NCBI RefSeq assembly: GCF_021228795.1
Contig: NZ_CP089309.1
Coordinates: 248,001 to 312,000 of the forward strand
Origin: Thiocapsa bogorovii
GTDB lineage: Bacteria > Pseudomonadota > Gammaproteobacteria > Chromatiales > Chromatiaceae
Reading direction: 5' to 3'
Length of the DNA stretch: 64,000 bases
In this document: positions 17,101 to 26,116 of the stretch, piece after piece
Numbering within the stretch: position 1 is the stretch's first letter
How the letters are laid out: every line of letters begins with the position of its first letter
Position numbers and translations under genes: made by a program
The notes under the pieces: model-generated
Told to the model about the DNA's origin: nothing
Database searches by the model: none
Seen by the model: only the letters and a program-made list of their open reading frames with translations

Positions 17101-17769
17101 ATGGCCAACACTGACTTTACCGTCGCACGCAGCTCGCAGTCGGTCATCTCGACCAACAAGGTGCTCAAGAACACCTATTTGCTGCTCGCCGCCACGCTGG
17201 GCTTCAGCGCCTTCACCGCGATGGTGTCGATCGCCCTTGCCGTACCGAGCTGGATGTATCTCGTTTCGGTGATCGTCGCGATGCTGATGGGTATCTTCGT
17301 GCTTCCGCGCACGGCCAACTCATCGAAGGGTATCGGTGTCATCTTCGTCGTCACCGGACTCTTGGGGTTCGGCCTGGGCTCGATCCTGTCCATGTACCTC
17401 GCCCTTCCGAACGGCCCGCAGACGGTTGGCTTGGCCTTTGGCGGAACCGCGGCGATCTTCCTGGGTCTGTCGGGCTACGCATTGACCAGCAAGCGTGACT
17501 TCAGCTTCATGGGCGGATTCATCTTCGCCGGCATGATGGTCGTGATCCTGGCGATCGTGGCGAACCTGTTCCTCCAGATGCCGGCGCTTTCGCTGGCGAT
17601 CTCTTCGGCCATCATTCTCCTGATGAGCGGCTTTATCCTGTTCGACACGAGCCGAATCGCACGGGGTGAAGAGACCAACTACATCATGGCGACTTACGGG
17701 ATTTATCTCTCGATCTTCAACATCTTCATCAGTCTGCTGCAGATCCTGGGGATCATGGGCGACGACTGA
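17101..17769 (+). CDS. Bax inhibitor-1 / YccA family membrane protein
   Basis: A 222-residue inner-membrane protein with seven hydrophobic segments and the family hallmarks: STNKVLKNTYLLLAATLGFSA at the start (quoted by sense, beginning VISTNKVLKNTY), FTAMVSIAL, the GYALTSKRDFSFMGGF loop and the closing FDTSRIARGEETNYIMATYGIYLSIFN region. YccA in E. coli interacts with the FtsH protease; BI-1 proteins of this class act as pH-sensitive calcium leak channels. Which applies here is unknown. It is a single-gene transcript closed by a strong terminator. Confidence 0.92.
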   Translation: MANTDFTVARSSQSVISTNKVLKNTYLLLAATLGFSAFTAMVSIALAVPSWMYLVSVIVAMLMGIFVLPRTANSSKGIGVIFVVTGLLGFGLGSILSMYLALPNGPQTVGLAFGGTAAIFLGLSGYALTSKRDFSFMGGFIFAGMMVVILAIVANLFLQMPALSLAISSAIILLMSGFILFDTSRIARGEETNYIMATYGIYLSIFNIFISLLQILGIMGDD

Positions 17770-17793
17770 TCGACGAGCCCCTCTTCGGGCACG

Positions 17794-17819
17794 AACCCCG
17801 GCCAAGCGCCGGGGTTTTT
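17794..17819 (+). terminator. Rho-independent terminator after the Bax-inhibitor gene
   Basis: Arms AACCCCGGC and GCCGGGGTT enclose CAAGC and run into TTTTT, 24 bases after the stop codon. This is the clearest intrinsic terminator in the window. Confidence 0.88.
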
Positions 17820-17865
17820 GTTCGGGCTCTAGACATGACCCCGCTCGGGGCAGGGAGATGATTCC

Positions 17866-18051
17866 ATGGAGCTAGCGCTGAAAATCGCCGCTGCGGCGGT
17901 GCTCGTCCTGATGCTGTTCTATCTCTGGCCGGCCTACAAACACTGGCAGGAGAACGGCCCGAAGGCGGAAAAGGGAGATTGGCAGGCGGCGATTCTGCCG
18001 CTCGGTGCGGTTGTCGCGCTGGTCGTGCTGCTGATCTTGGCCGTGCGCTGA
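17866..18051 (+). CDS. Small membrane protein, 61 residues
   Basis: Unrecognised. Two hydrophobic segments, residues 6-23 (KIAAAAVLVLMLFYLWPAY) and 43-60 (AAILPLGAVVALVVLLILAV), flank a polar, lysine-rich loop (KHWQENGPKAEKGD). GGGAG lies eight bases upstream of the ATG, supporting translation. It follows the terminator of the Bax-inhibitor gene, so it should have its own promoter in the short gap, although none is obvious. Probably a real small inner-membrane protein, function unknown. Confidence 0.6.
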   Translation: MELALKIAAAAVLVLMLFYLWPAYKHWQENGPKAEKGDWQAAILPLGAVVALVVLLILAVR

Positions 18052-18383
18052 ACCACCTTAGCGGACCTCGCCCATCATCCAGCCCGGTCACCTCACTGAC
18101 CGGATCGGTCGGGCGGACAAGCGCTCCAACGTGGACAAGCGCTGTACGGTGGACAAGCACAGCGCAGTACACCATCTCCAGCACCGGCGCAGGACCCGGT
18201 GGACTTCGCTCTCGCTCGTTCACCCTACGTCTACCGGCCTGTTTCATGAAGAACGCCCCCCGCTATTGCCGGGGTCCGCGAACTCACCCAGCCGCCTGAT
18301 CGATTCTTGGTGAATCGCTGACGCGCTAGACTCGCACCAGTCCGGCAATCCACGCCCCGCGTTCTTCGATGGTCGAAATCATC
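18052..18383. other. Noncoding stretch with short repeats
   Basis: No convincing gene. At 18117-18160 the unit GTGGACAAGC appears repeatedly with small variations (GCGGACAAGC, GTGGACAAGC, GTGGACAAGC). It is followed by the REP-like hairpin at 18198. The remainder, up to inverted-repeat copy C, shows nothing I can name. Confidence 0.45.
18198..18228. repeat. REP-like hairpin GGTGGAC...GT[C/T]CACC, copy 1
   Basis: GGTGGACTTCGCTCTCGCTC followed by GTTCACCCTAC. The arms GGTGGAC/GTTCACC pair with one G-T wobble. Thirty of 31 bases match the second copy at 45380. Confidence 0.75.
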
Positions 18384-18470
18384 TGAACCGCGTCCGCTCC
18401 GACGTCAATTGGCGGACGGGGCGCCCACGGCACGCGAGAAGATCGCAGCTGTCACCCGAAACGCGGTTCA
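18384..18470. repeat. 84-87 bp inverted-repeat element, copy C
   Basis: An 87-base copy whose arms TGAACCGCGT and ACGCGGTTCA pair perfectly. Both arms carry the G/C change relative to TAAACC/GGTTTA, a compensatory pair. Its right end is the TGA stop of the minus-strand gene ending at 18468. Confidence 0.8.
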
Positions 18471-18836
18471 GTCGGCATACATCGGGCGTTCTTCGGCCAG
18501 ATTGAGCCACCCTTTAACGACGCGATAGAGCGTCCAGAAGTACACGACGCCCCAGATCAGAAAGCCGATCAAAAACACGCTGGTCACCAGACCGATAAGA
18601 CCCCATAAGAGTTGGAACCAAAAGGTACGGATCTGCCAGACGAAATGTGATTCGAGCCAGGTTCCCCGGACCTCGGCGAGGCGCAGATAGTTGACGATGA
18701 CGCCGATGACGGATGTCACGCCCAAAATGAACGACAGGGCCTGAAGGAGATAGACAAAGCCGGTTGTCGTCTTGATTGGATCGGTTGTTTCGGGCTCCGC
18801 CGAAACGGGTTGGACCTTGCGTGTCGATTCATTCAT
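18468..18836 (-). CDS. DUF4870-like membrane protein
   Basis: A 122-residue protein with three hydrophobic segments at about residues 26-50, 68-90 and 92-110. The text SHFVWQIRTFWFQLLWG and GVIVNYLRL are typical of the small DUF4870/TMEM-type family, in which a polar WQ.RTFW-like motif follows the first helix. Function unknown. Its stop codon is supplied by repeat copy C. The preceding gene on the same strand ends six bases before this start, so the pair is an operon. Confidence 0.75.
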   Translation of the reverse strand: MNESTRKVQPVSAEPETTDPIKTTTGFVYLLQALSFILGVTSVIGVIVNYLRLAEVRGTWLESHFVWQIRTFWFQLLWGLIGLVTSVFLIGFLIWGVVYFWTLYRVVKGWLNLAEERPMYAD

Positions 18837-18842
18837 CCAGAC

Positions 18843-19178
18843 TCACCAAGGGCGATATTCGAGTCCGGGAATGGCTTCACGATCGAAGACCGAGGGGAGC
18901 TCCCGGATGAGCTGATCCACCTCTTCGAAATCCATGTGTCGACCGTAGGAGGCCTTGGCCGCATCGATGGGGAGCTCGACCCAATACCGGATCGAGCCGG
19001 GCTCGCGAAGGATCTGCAGGGTGTTCTCGGCGTGATCGATGATCCCGAGATAATCGTCTTCATGCTGTAGGCGAGGCAGCAGCTGCTCTCGGATCTCCCG
19101 GCTGCTCACCTCCAGCGCACTCGCAGACGAGACCGACTCCCCCGAACGCTCGAATAAGTAGTAGACGCGATAGTGCAT
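18843..19178 (-). CDS. Hypothetical protein, 111 residues
   Basis: I do not recognise this soluble, acidic protein. It starts MHYRVYYLFERSGESV, has an Asp/Glu-rich central part (LQHEDDYLGIIDHAENTLQIL) and ends in GLEYRPW. The alternating pattern RYWVELPIDAAKASYG suggests an alpha/beta fold. ATG at 19178 is the only sensible start. It is upstream of, and nearly contiguous with, the DUF4870-like gene and divergent from the symporter gene across 228 bases. Confidence 0.6.
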   Translation of the reverse strand: MHYRVYYLFERSGESVSSASALEVSSREIREQLLPRLQHEDDYLGIIDHAENTLQILREPGSIRYWVELPIDAAKASYGRHMDFEEVDQLIRELPSVFDREAIPGLEYRPW

Positions 19179-19406
19179 GGCTGACGATGTTCGCTCTCTG
19201 TGTGCTGTGACGGTCTGGTCTCGGCACGGCGTACGGCATAAGATGTGCCCCTCTGCGCGGTTGCACGAGTACCCCTTCGAGCACGCCGAGCCGGCTCGAC
19301 CTTCGGCGAAGATGGATCGCCGAGTTCTTCCGCGCGGATGAGAGATCCCGCAATCAGGCGCGCGCTGACCCGTGCCGGAACACCTCAGAGCCATTCGGAG
19401 ACGTCG

Positions 19407-20702
19407 ATGTCGGTTCTCAAAATGAAGCTCCACTGGCAGATCCTGATCGCGCTCGTGTTGGCGATCCTCATTGGGTTGATCATCGAGCCCGATACCGGGC
19501 TTTTCGGGGTTACCCTATACGCGATCTTCGCCTTTCTGGGCGAGCTTTTCCTCAACGCCCTGAAGATGTTGATTGTACCCCTGATCGTGTCTTCGATCAT
19601 CGTCGGGGTCGCCGGAATCGGCAACTCGAGCAATCTCGGGCGTCTCGGGGGCAAGACCATCGGCTACTACGCGACGACGAGTCTGCTCGCCATCATCGTG
19701 GGATTGTTGGTCGTCAACATCATTCAGCCGGGTGTGGTGGATGGCTCGGCCGAGGAGGTGTTCGGACTATCGGCCAGCAAGAGCGACCTGGAGGCTCAAT
19801 TCGCGGACAAGGGTGCCGCCGATATTGTCGAGATCTTTCTGCGTATGGTGCCGACGAACATCGTCGCAGCGGCGGCAGCGGGGCAGATGCTCGGGCTGAT
19901 CTTCTTCAGTCTGCTCTACGGATTCTTCATCACACGCCTGAACGGCAACCTCGCACAGACCCAGCTCGACTTCTGGAACGGCGTCTTCGAGGTGATGATG
20001 AAGATCACCGAGCTGGTGATGCGCTTCGCGCCCATCGGTGTCTTCGCCCTTGTCGCCAAGACAGTGACGGATACCGGATTGGAGGCATTCGGGCCGCTTG
20101 CGCTCTTCTTCTTCAGCGTCGTGATCGCGCTCGGCATCCATTTCTTCGTGACGCTGCCTCTGCTGCTCCTGTTCGTCGGGGGTGTGAAGCCGAGTCGTCA
20201 CTATCGTGCCATGGGTGCCGCGCTGCTCACGGCCTTCTCGACCGCCTCCTCCTCGGCCACGCTCCCGCTGACGATGGAATGCGTCGAGAAGAACGCAGGT
20301 GTCTCCAACCGGACCTCGAGCTTCGTGCTGCCGTTGGGCGCGACCGTGAACATGGACGGGACCGCGCTGTATGAATGCGTCGCCGTCATGTTCATCGCAC
20401 AGGCCTACGGCATCGAGCTCGGCCTCGCAACCCAGTTCATGATCGTGATCCTGGCCCTCTTGACATCGATCGGCGTGGCCGGCATCCCGGCCGCCAGCCT
20501 CGTTGCCATCGCCATCATCCTGTCCGCCGTCGGCCTGCCGTTGGAAGGAATCGGCCTAATCCTGGCGGTCGATCGAATCCTCGACATGATGCGCACCTCC
20601 GTCAACGTCTTCAGCGATTCCTGCGGTGCCGTGATTATCGCCAAGAGCGAAGGGGAAACCGGAATCCTGGAAAACAATGGGCCGATCCCGGCCAAGGCCT
20701 AG
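19407..20702 (+). CDS. Dicarboxylate/amino acid:cation symporter (DAACS)
   Basis: A 431-residue secondary transporter of the glutamate/C4-dicarboxylate family (GltP/DctA type). The characteristic serine-rich re-entrant loop TAFSTASSSATLPLT, the substrate/cation motif PLGATVNMDGTALYE and the second hairpin GVAGIPAASLVAIAIIL are all present. So is DRILDMMRTSVNVFSDSCGA near the end, which contains the substrate-contacting Asp, Thr and Asn. GGAG six bases before ATG 19407 fixes the start. Whether it carries glutamate, aspartate or C4-dicarboxylates cannot be settled. Transcribed alone. Confidence 0.93.
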   Translation: MSVLKMKLHWQILIALVLAILIGLIIEPDTGLFGVTLYAIFAFLGELFLNALKMLIVPLIVSSIIVGVAGIGNSSNLGRLGGKTIGYYATTSLLAIIVGLLVVNIIQPGVVDGSAEEVFGLSASKSDLEAQFADKGAADIVEIFLRMVPTNIVAAAAAGQMLGLIFFSLLYGFFITRLNGNLAQTQLDFWNGVFEVMMKITELVMRFAPIGVFALVAKTVTDTGLEAFGPLALFFFSVVIALGIHFFVTLPLLLLFVGGVKPSRHYRAMGAALLTAFSTASSSATLPLTMECVEKNAGVSNRTSSFVLPLGATVNMDGTALYECVAVMFIAQAYGIELGLATQFMIVILALLTSIGVAGIPAASLVAIAIILSAVGLPLEGIGLILAVDRILDMMRTSVNVFSDSCGAVIIAKSEGETGILENNGPIPAKA

Positions 20703-20873
20703 TCGGCCACCCGAGGCCGAACCGCAACACCGTAATCGCGGCTCGGGATCAGCATCGATCGATTTCCTTCATTAAGCTAATGGAATTACGATAGGGCGCG
20801 TGGGCAACGACGCGGGGACACTCCGCGCGCTGCGCGATCATGCCGCCCCCTTCGACCTAGCATCCCGAGCGCC

Positions 20874-23800
20874 GTGTCTGACCCTACCCTCTCCGCCAGC
20901 GCCGAAACGACCGCGAAGCTTTTCCGCGGGCGCGTCCTCAAACCGGCCGAAGGTGTCTTCCTGTTCCATCCAAGGGCCATCGAACGCCTGATCATCGACC
21001 ACTTGTCAACCGAGGCACGCGACATCTCGATCCCGGAGCTCGCCTATTACCTGATGCCATCCAGCGCCTTTCTCACGGGGCTGGAATCGGAAAATCCGGA
21101 GGCGCTTGCGGTCATCGAGGGGCTCAACCTGCCCGACTACGTGATCCTCCTGCCGATCCCGCCCGAGCAGAGACTCGACCGTGTCGGCTTCACGAGACTG
21201 CTGCGCGACTACTGGGCACGGCGATTCGAGGCTGAGGTCGCGCGCGCTTGGCAGATGGCCCGCGACGACAATCTCGACGTGGATCCGTTCGGCCCGATCG
21301 GTCTGGCTCACCGAATCGGCCCGCTGGCGTTGGCCGAAGTGCGCGACATCATGACCCGTGACGGGGTCGTCCCTGCAGGCATCGGAGACGCCTTCGTTTG
21401 CCGCAGTTTCGTGGCCCTGGTCGCGCGGCTGCGCTACTTTTCACCCGGAGCGCGCGGTTTCTTTTTCCCGACGGTCCGCGACTGGCATGCGCTCGATCTG
21501 TGGCTCGTCGAAAGCGGGCTCGATCTCCCCGCATCGCTCCAGGGCGGTCGGCTACCGCGCTTGCTTGAGCATACGCGGCCTGATCACCGCTGCGGTGTCC
21601 CCGAATATCTGCCGCTTCTCCCGTCCGGCCTCCCCTACGGTGATTCGGATCCGGATTTCGCGCGTGCGGCCGCGGCCCGGGAGGGCCGCGAAACACCGTA
21701 CAGCCCGGTTGAGCCCGCACCGCCGGATGCCTCCGCTCCGCCGCCCGCGAGCCCTGCCGGCGAGGTCGAGGCGCGCTGTCTCGCGGTCCTGCACGACGCC
21801 TCTCAACTGGCCCGGCGAGACTGGCCAACCAGACTCCGTGACATCGCGATCACCCCGGCCGGCCCACTCCTGGACGCACTACTGGCCATCCCGACCCTGT
21901 TCAGCCGTCGACGATCCGCGGCAGGACCTCGTGGGATCCGGCTGGATCTTCATCTCGCCTTGTTCGCCGATGCGGTGCGCAAGGCCCAGCGCGCCGAGCT
22001 CGACGACCGTTATGCCGCCGCGCTCCTCAACCTGGCTTTGGCGCAACGACGCTTTATCGCCATGGGCGAGCCCTGCATGGATGCGCAGGACGCCGTCCGC
22101 GCAACCCTCACCCAACGTGCCGCTGCCGCGGAGAGCACCTTGGCGGATCTGATCGCCGCCAACGCGAAACTGAGCCCGGAAACGGCGGGCGAATTGAGCG
22201 CCTTGACCGAGCGCCTCGGCACGGAGGTCATGCGCTCCGGCTCCGCACGCTCGGCGTACCTGATCCTGCGCGACCTGGAACGCGTTCTGCTGGAGAGCCG
22301 AAAAACCTACTACCGCCTGCGCCCGTTTCAATGGGCGGCGAGCGGCGGAAAGGTGCAGCCGAGACAGATCCTGCCCTTTCAGGCGCGCCTGAAGGCACTG
22401 CGCGCACTCGAGGTCGCCGCGAGCCGGCTCGAGCAGATCGAGTGGCCCGTGCAGGACGTCGAACGATTCGCCGTGCCCCTGCGGCGGCTCTCGGAGCAGC
22501 TGTCGTGGCGCCTGGCCGACCAGCTCCGACCTCATCTTCGTGCCTCGCTCGAAGAGGCCGGTTTCAACCCGGCCAACCATCGCGAGCAGGTCGCGGCCCA
22601 CAAGATGCGCGAGGAGCTGCTCGATGTCATCCGAAGACGCCGCCATCTGAAGTTTACCGACGTACGCGACATCGTCGCACGTAATATCCTGCGCTTACCC
22701 GACCCAACCCTGGAGGAGATCCTCCACGGCGACCGCCTTGCGCATTTCGATCGCATCGCCGCCAAAGCCCTCCCCGGCGTCTATAAGCCGGGAGAGTTCT
22801 ATATCAAGGGCCTACAGCAGCTCGGCGCACCCCTGTTCGGCACGCCGCAGGGCCGGCTGATCCTTCGTCACCTGATCCTCCCGGCGGGCCTGGCCTTCCT
22901 CGGACTCAAGACCGTCGACATCCTGGCCGGCCTGATCGCGCCCGAGGGAAGCTCCGTCCACCTGGCGCCGGCCTGGCTGGTACTGCTCCTGGCGCTGCTG
23001 ATCAACGCGTTCGCCTACACTCGCGTCGGGCGAGCGATCGCCAAGACGATCTGGCGTGCCCTTTCGTGGACCGTCCGTCTACTGCTGTTCGACGGGGTAC
23101 GCAAGCTGCTGCGCTGGGCGCCCGTCGCGAGACTTCTATCGACGAGCCTCGTCCGCGGCCTGGATCGCAACCTCGTCCAGCCGCTGTTCATCGGCTTGCT
23201 GATCGTGCTCCCCTTCGTGGGACTGGGTCTGCTGATCGACGGGGTTGAGATCGATTACGGTCTGTCCCTGCTGATCCCGGCCTTTGCGATCGGCACGCTC
23301 GCACGCAATACGCCGGCGGGTCGACGCATGCTCGACAACGCAGCGAGCGCCGCGTGGCAGATCCTGCGGCGCCTGAATCAGACTCTGGTGATCGGACTGG
23401 TTCGGGAGCTGCTCCATTTCTTCAAAGAGGTCACGCGCCGCTTCGAGCAAGGACTCCATCGCATCGAGGAGTTGCTGAGCCATCAGCTCGGAGAGTCGCG
23501 GCTCGCGCTTGTCGTCAAGTCCCTGTTTGCGCCGGTCTGGAATCTCACGGAGGCAATCATCCAGTTTTACGTGACCGTGTTGGTGGAGCCGCAAGTCAAT
23601 CCGATCAAACACTTCCCTCTGGTCACCATCGCGCACAAGCTGATGTTGCCCTTCCTTCCCGCGCTCACCGGGCTGCTCGTTGCACTCACGGAGCCCTTTC
23701 TGCCGAAGCTGATCGCCTACCCCTTCGTGACCGTCACCATCCTCTTGTTGCCGGGGCTCGCAGGCTTCCTTGTCTGGGAGCTGAAGGAGAATCGGAGGAT

Positions 23801-24416
23801 CTATGCCGCCAATCATGTCGGCTCGCACCAGGGCGGATACGACGCGGTCCGGATCGGGGCGGTGCGTCGATCCGATCTGGAGAGCACGCCGATCGAGCCG
23901 GCCATCATCGGCGGCCATGGCGAAACCATGCGCGGGATGCTCCGCCGTGGCTTTCACAGCGGAACATTGCCGAAGGCCTTCGACCGCCTGAGACGCGTGC
24001 TGCGCGAGGAGATCCGCGACGAGGTCCCATACCCTCATCGCCTTCGAGACGCACAGCGTCGCCTCGCCGAGGTCAATCGCACCCTCTGTGTCTTCTGCGA
24101 CCGCGAGCTGGGCTATGCCCTGCGCCGCCGCTGCGCCGAGCCCAATTGCGGGCTGGTCCGCGTCGAAACCGGACAGCCCCGTCTCTCGAGCAACGCATTC
24201 GATCTGACCCTGGAGCTTTACGCGGCGAACACCGCGGATGATCGGCCGATCGAGCTGCAGCTCTGTATCTATCTGGAGGAGCCCGACATCTATCTCAGGG
24301 TCGAGGTCAACGGACCGAAGGAGGAGCTCGGCGAGCCCTGCTGGAGGTTGATTCGCTCCGACCTTGAGGTATTCAGCGGTCGCGCCGGCGCCAAGCCGGC
24401 ACCGTCGGCGTTGTAG
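20874..24416 (+). CDS. Very large uncharacterised membrane protein, 1180 residues
   Basis: I do not recognise this protein. It reads from GTG at 20874 (MSDPTLSASAETTAKLF) with no internal break. Residues 1-640 are soluble, Arg/Leu/Ala-rich and largely helical, with a Pro/Ala-rich linker near 275-295. Hydrophobic segments occur at about 660-680, 695-715, 768-790, 800-815 and 925-970. Between and after them are amphipathic helices such as FFKEVTRRFEQGLHRIEEL. The C-terminal 110 residues carry CVFCDRELG and CAEPNCG, a likely zinc site, before a beta-rich end. The gene is convergent with two membrane GTPases of the DUF697 type, which may be functional partners; that link is inference. Confidence 0.75.
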   Translation: MSDPTLSASAETTAKLFRGRVLKPAEGVFLFHPRAIERLIIDHLSTEARDISIPELAYYLMPSSAFLTGLESENPEALAVIEGLNLPDYVILLPIPPEQRLDRVGFTRLLRDYWARRFEAEVARAWQMARDDNLDVDPFGPIGLAHRIGPLALAEVRDIMTRDGVVPAGIGDAFVCRSFVALVARLRYFSPGARGFFFPTVRDWHALDLWLVESGLDLPASLQGGRLPRLLEHTRPDHRCGVPEYLPLLPSGLPYGDSDPDFARAAAAREGRETPYSPVEPAPPDASAPPPASPAGEVEARCLAVLHDASQLARRDWPTRLRDIAITPAGPLLDALLAIPTLFSRRRSAAGPRGIRLDLHLALFADAVRKAQRAELDDRYAAALLNLALAQRRFIAMGEPCMDAQDAVRATLTQRAAAAESTLADLIAANAKLSPETAGELSALTERLGTEVMRSGSARSAYLILRDLERVLLESRKTYYRLRPFQWAASGGKVQPRQILPFQARLKALRALEVAASRLEQIEWPVQDVERFAVPLRRLSEQLSWRLADQLRPHLRASLEEAGFNPANHREQVAAHKMREELLDVIRRRRHLKFTDVRDIVARNILRLPDPTLEEILHGDRLAHFDRIAAKALPGVYKPGEFYIKGLQQLGAPLFGTPQGRLILRHLILPAGLAFLGLKTVDILAGLIAPEGSSVHLAPAWLVLLLALLINAFAYTRVGRAIAKTIWRALSWTVRLLLFDGVRKLLRWAPVARLLSTSLVRGLDRNLVQPLFIGLLIVLPFVGLGLLIDGVEIDYGLSLLIPAFAIGTLARNTPAGRRMLDNAASAAWQILRRLNQTLVIGLVRELLHFFKEVTRRFEQGLHRIEELLSHQLGESRLALVVKSLFAPVWNLTEAIIQFYVTVLVEPQVNPIKHFPLVTIAHKLMLPFLPALTGLLVALTEPFLPKLIAYPFVTVTILLLPGLAGFLVWELKENRRIYAANHVGSHQGGYDAVRIGAVRRSDLESTPIEPAIIGGHGETMRGMLRRGFHSGTLPKAFDRLRRVLREEIRDEVPYPHRLRDAQRRLAEVNRTLCVFCDRELGYALRRRCAEPNCGLVRVETGQPRLSSNAFDLTLELYAANTADDRPIELQLCIYLEEPDIYLRVEVNGPKEELGEPCWRLIRSDLEVFSGRAGAKPAPSAL

Positions 24417-24565
24417 GGCGTCCAGCGCGCTGCCGACGGCGCACTGCGCTCAGGCCGTTGTGCCGAGCCGTGCAAACCGGGTCAACCTCCGGCGTCGGAC
24501 GTTCCGAAAATCGCCCTCGATTTCAATTCATGACGGCAAGATGCCGGTCGCATCCCGCGGGACAT

Positions 24566-26116
24566 CTATCGTCGATTGCGTGCGCCGGTGCTGCGCTCGG
24601 GCAAGGCGAGCAGGAAGCGACCCGCGTTGGCCAATTGTCTGCGCACGAGCGACCAGTTTTCCTCGCGTTTCCGCGCGTCTTGGCAACGCAGCAGACGCGA
24701 GCGCTGTGCGGCATCGAGACGGTCGAGAATGGCCGCCCAGAGGACGTCGTCGACGTTGTAGACCCGCCCGCCGGCGAGACAGACCGGGATGACGCTCGCG
24801 ATCGGGATCGCAAGATCGGCCGCGACCACCTCGACGGCGGCGAGGATGCTTTCCGCTTTCAGACTCTTGGGCTCGGCGAGATCATACGGCGGCAGCCACT
24901 CGCGGACCGGGCGCAGCCGATCGATATGGCTGAGCACGACGAGCACCGGGGGCGGACGACGGGTCAGGCGCTCGGCGAACGCTGCGCGCAAGCTGTCCAG
25001 GGTCTCGCGATCGGCGTGACGGTCGGGGCGGTCGGCGGCACTGACCCAGAGGATCATATCGGCGTCGCCCGCTGCCGTGCGCAGAGTCTGCTCGTCCATC
25101 GCGTCCGATCCCGGCGTGTCGTAGATGAGGGCGAGGTCGAGACCTTCGCGTGCCAAACGATAGGGCGTGAGCATCTTGGTGGTGTCGGGCAGCAGATCGG
25201 TCGCCACGCGCAACTGGCCAAACAGTGCGTTGATCAGGCTGGATTTTCCGGCGTTGGAACGCCCCAAAACCAGGATCCGCAAGGGCTCGCCGGCCGGCTC
25301 GTCGGAGGATCCCGCCGTGCGCAGATCACGCTCGGACGACGTGGTCGGCCGGGCCTCGGGAGAAGCGTCGGACAGTAGGAGTCGCCCGCTGTAGAGCTCG
25401 ATCGCATAGGTACCGACCTTGCGCACGTACTCCCTCAGGATCCAGCCATAGAGCTCGTCTTGCGCCAGGGCGTAACCGCGACCACGCAGCTGCGCCAACG
25501 CCTCGGTCAGGAAGGCATTGGCCGGATTCACGACCCATTGCCCGGCGCGATAAAGCCCCAACAGGCGATCCGCAAAGGGCTTCCAGCGATAGGCGCGCAT
25601 CAGCGAGCCCACCGTCAGCCGGTGACTGAAGGGGATGTGGTCCGTGATGGTCTCGCGCAGATCCCGGCTCGCCCGCTCGACGATCAGGAGCGTGTGCGGC
25701 ACCGTCAGCTCCAACAGGGGCTCGTCGACGTCGGGATGAAAATGCCGAGCGACACGCTCGAGCGTCTGCTGCCCTAGAACCCCGAGCCTGTCGCCCGCCC
25801 CGATCGGCCAGTCCTCGGGCTTGGTCTGTGCCGCCAGATCCTCGACCAGCGCCCAAGCGCCGTCGGCAGCAGGGGGCCAATCGGGGTCCGATTCAGTCTC
25901 CGCCGCGTGGAGCAGCCGGCGCTCATGCCGATGCAGCCAGGCCTGAAGGCCGTAGCCGGCCGCGCTGAAGAGGACGAGCGCGACCAGCCAGTAGCGCATC
26001 GCTCCCATCTGCCACAACCAGAGCAGACCCAGCGGCACGAGCGCCGCGACGGGAACCGCCCACAGCAGAAGTGCAAGAAGGCGCAGGCGATCGATTCGGC
26101 TCAGGAGTGTGTTCAT
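24566..26116 (-). CDS. Membrane-anchored dynamin/Era-like GTPase
   Basis: A 516-residue protein. Residues 13-65 contain two membrane helices. A linker precedes a GTPase domain at about residue 280, with G1 GRSNAGKSSLINALFG, a threonine-containing switch region (LLPDTTKMLTPY), G3 YDTPGSDAMDEQT and an SHIDRLRPV segment in the G4 position (His-Ile-Asp rather than Asn-Lys-x-Asp, so nucleotide specificity could be relaxed). The pattern resembles YfjP/HSR1-type GTPases with DUF3482-like tails. ATG at 26116 overlaps the upstream gene stop (ATGA), coupling it to the DUF697 GTPase. Target process unknown. Confidence 0.8.
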   Translation of the reverse strand: MNTLLSRIDRLRLLALLLWAVPVAALVPLGLLWLWQMGAMRYWLVALVLFSAAGYGLQAWLHRHERRLLHAAETESDPDWPPAADGAWALVEDLAAQTKPEDWPIGAGDRLGVLGQQTLERVARHFHPDVDEPLLELTVPHTLLIVERASRDLRETITDHIPFSHRLTVGSLMRAYRWKPFADRLLGLYRAGQWVVNPANAFLTEALAQLRGRGYALAQDELYGWILREYVRKVGTYAIELYSGRLLLSDASPEARPTTSSERDLRTAGSSDEPAGEPLRILVLGRSNAGKSSLINALFGQLRVATDLLPDTTKMLTPYRLAREGLDLALIYDTPGSDAMDEQTLRTAAGDADMILWVSAADRPDRHADRETLDSLRAAFAERLTRRPPPVLVVLSHIDRLRPVREWLPPYDLAEPKSLKAESILAAVEVVAADLAIPIASVIPVCLAGGRVYNVDDVLWAAILDRLDAAQRSRLLRCQDARKREENWSLVRRQLANAGRFLLALPERSTGARNRR

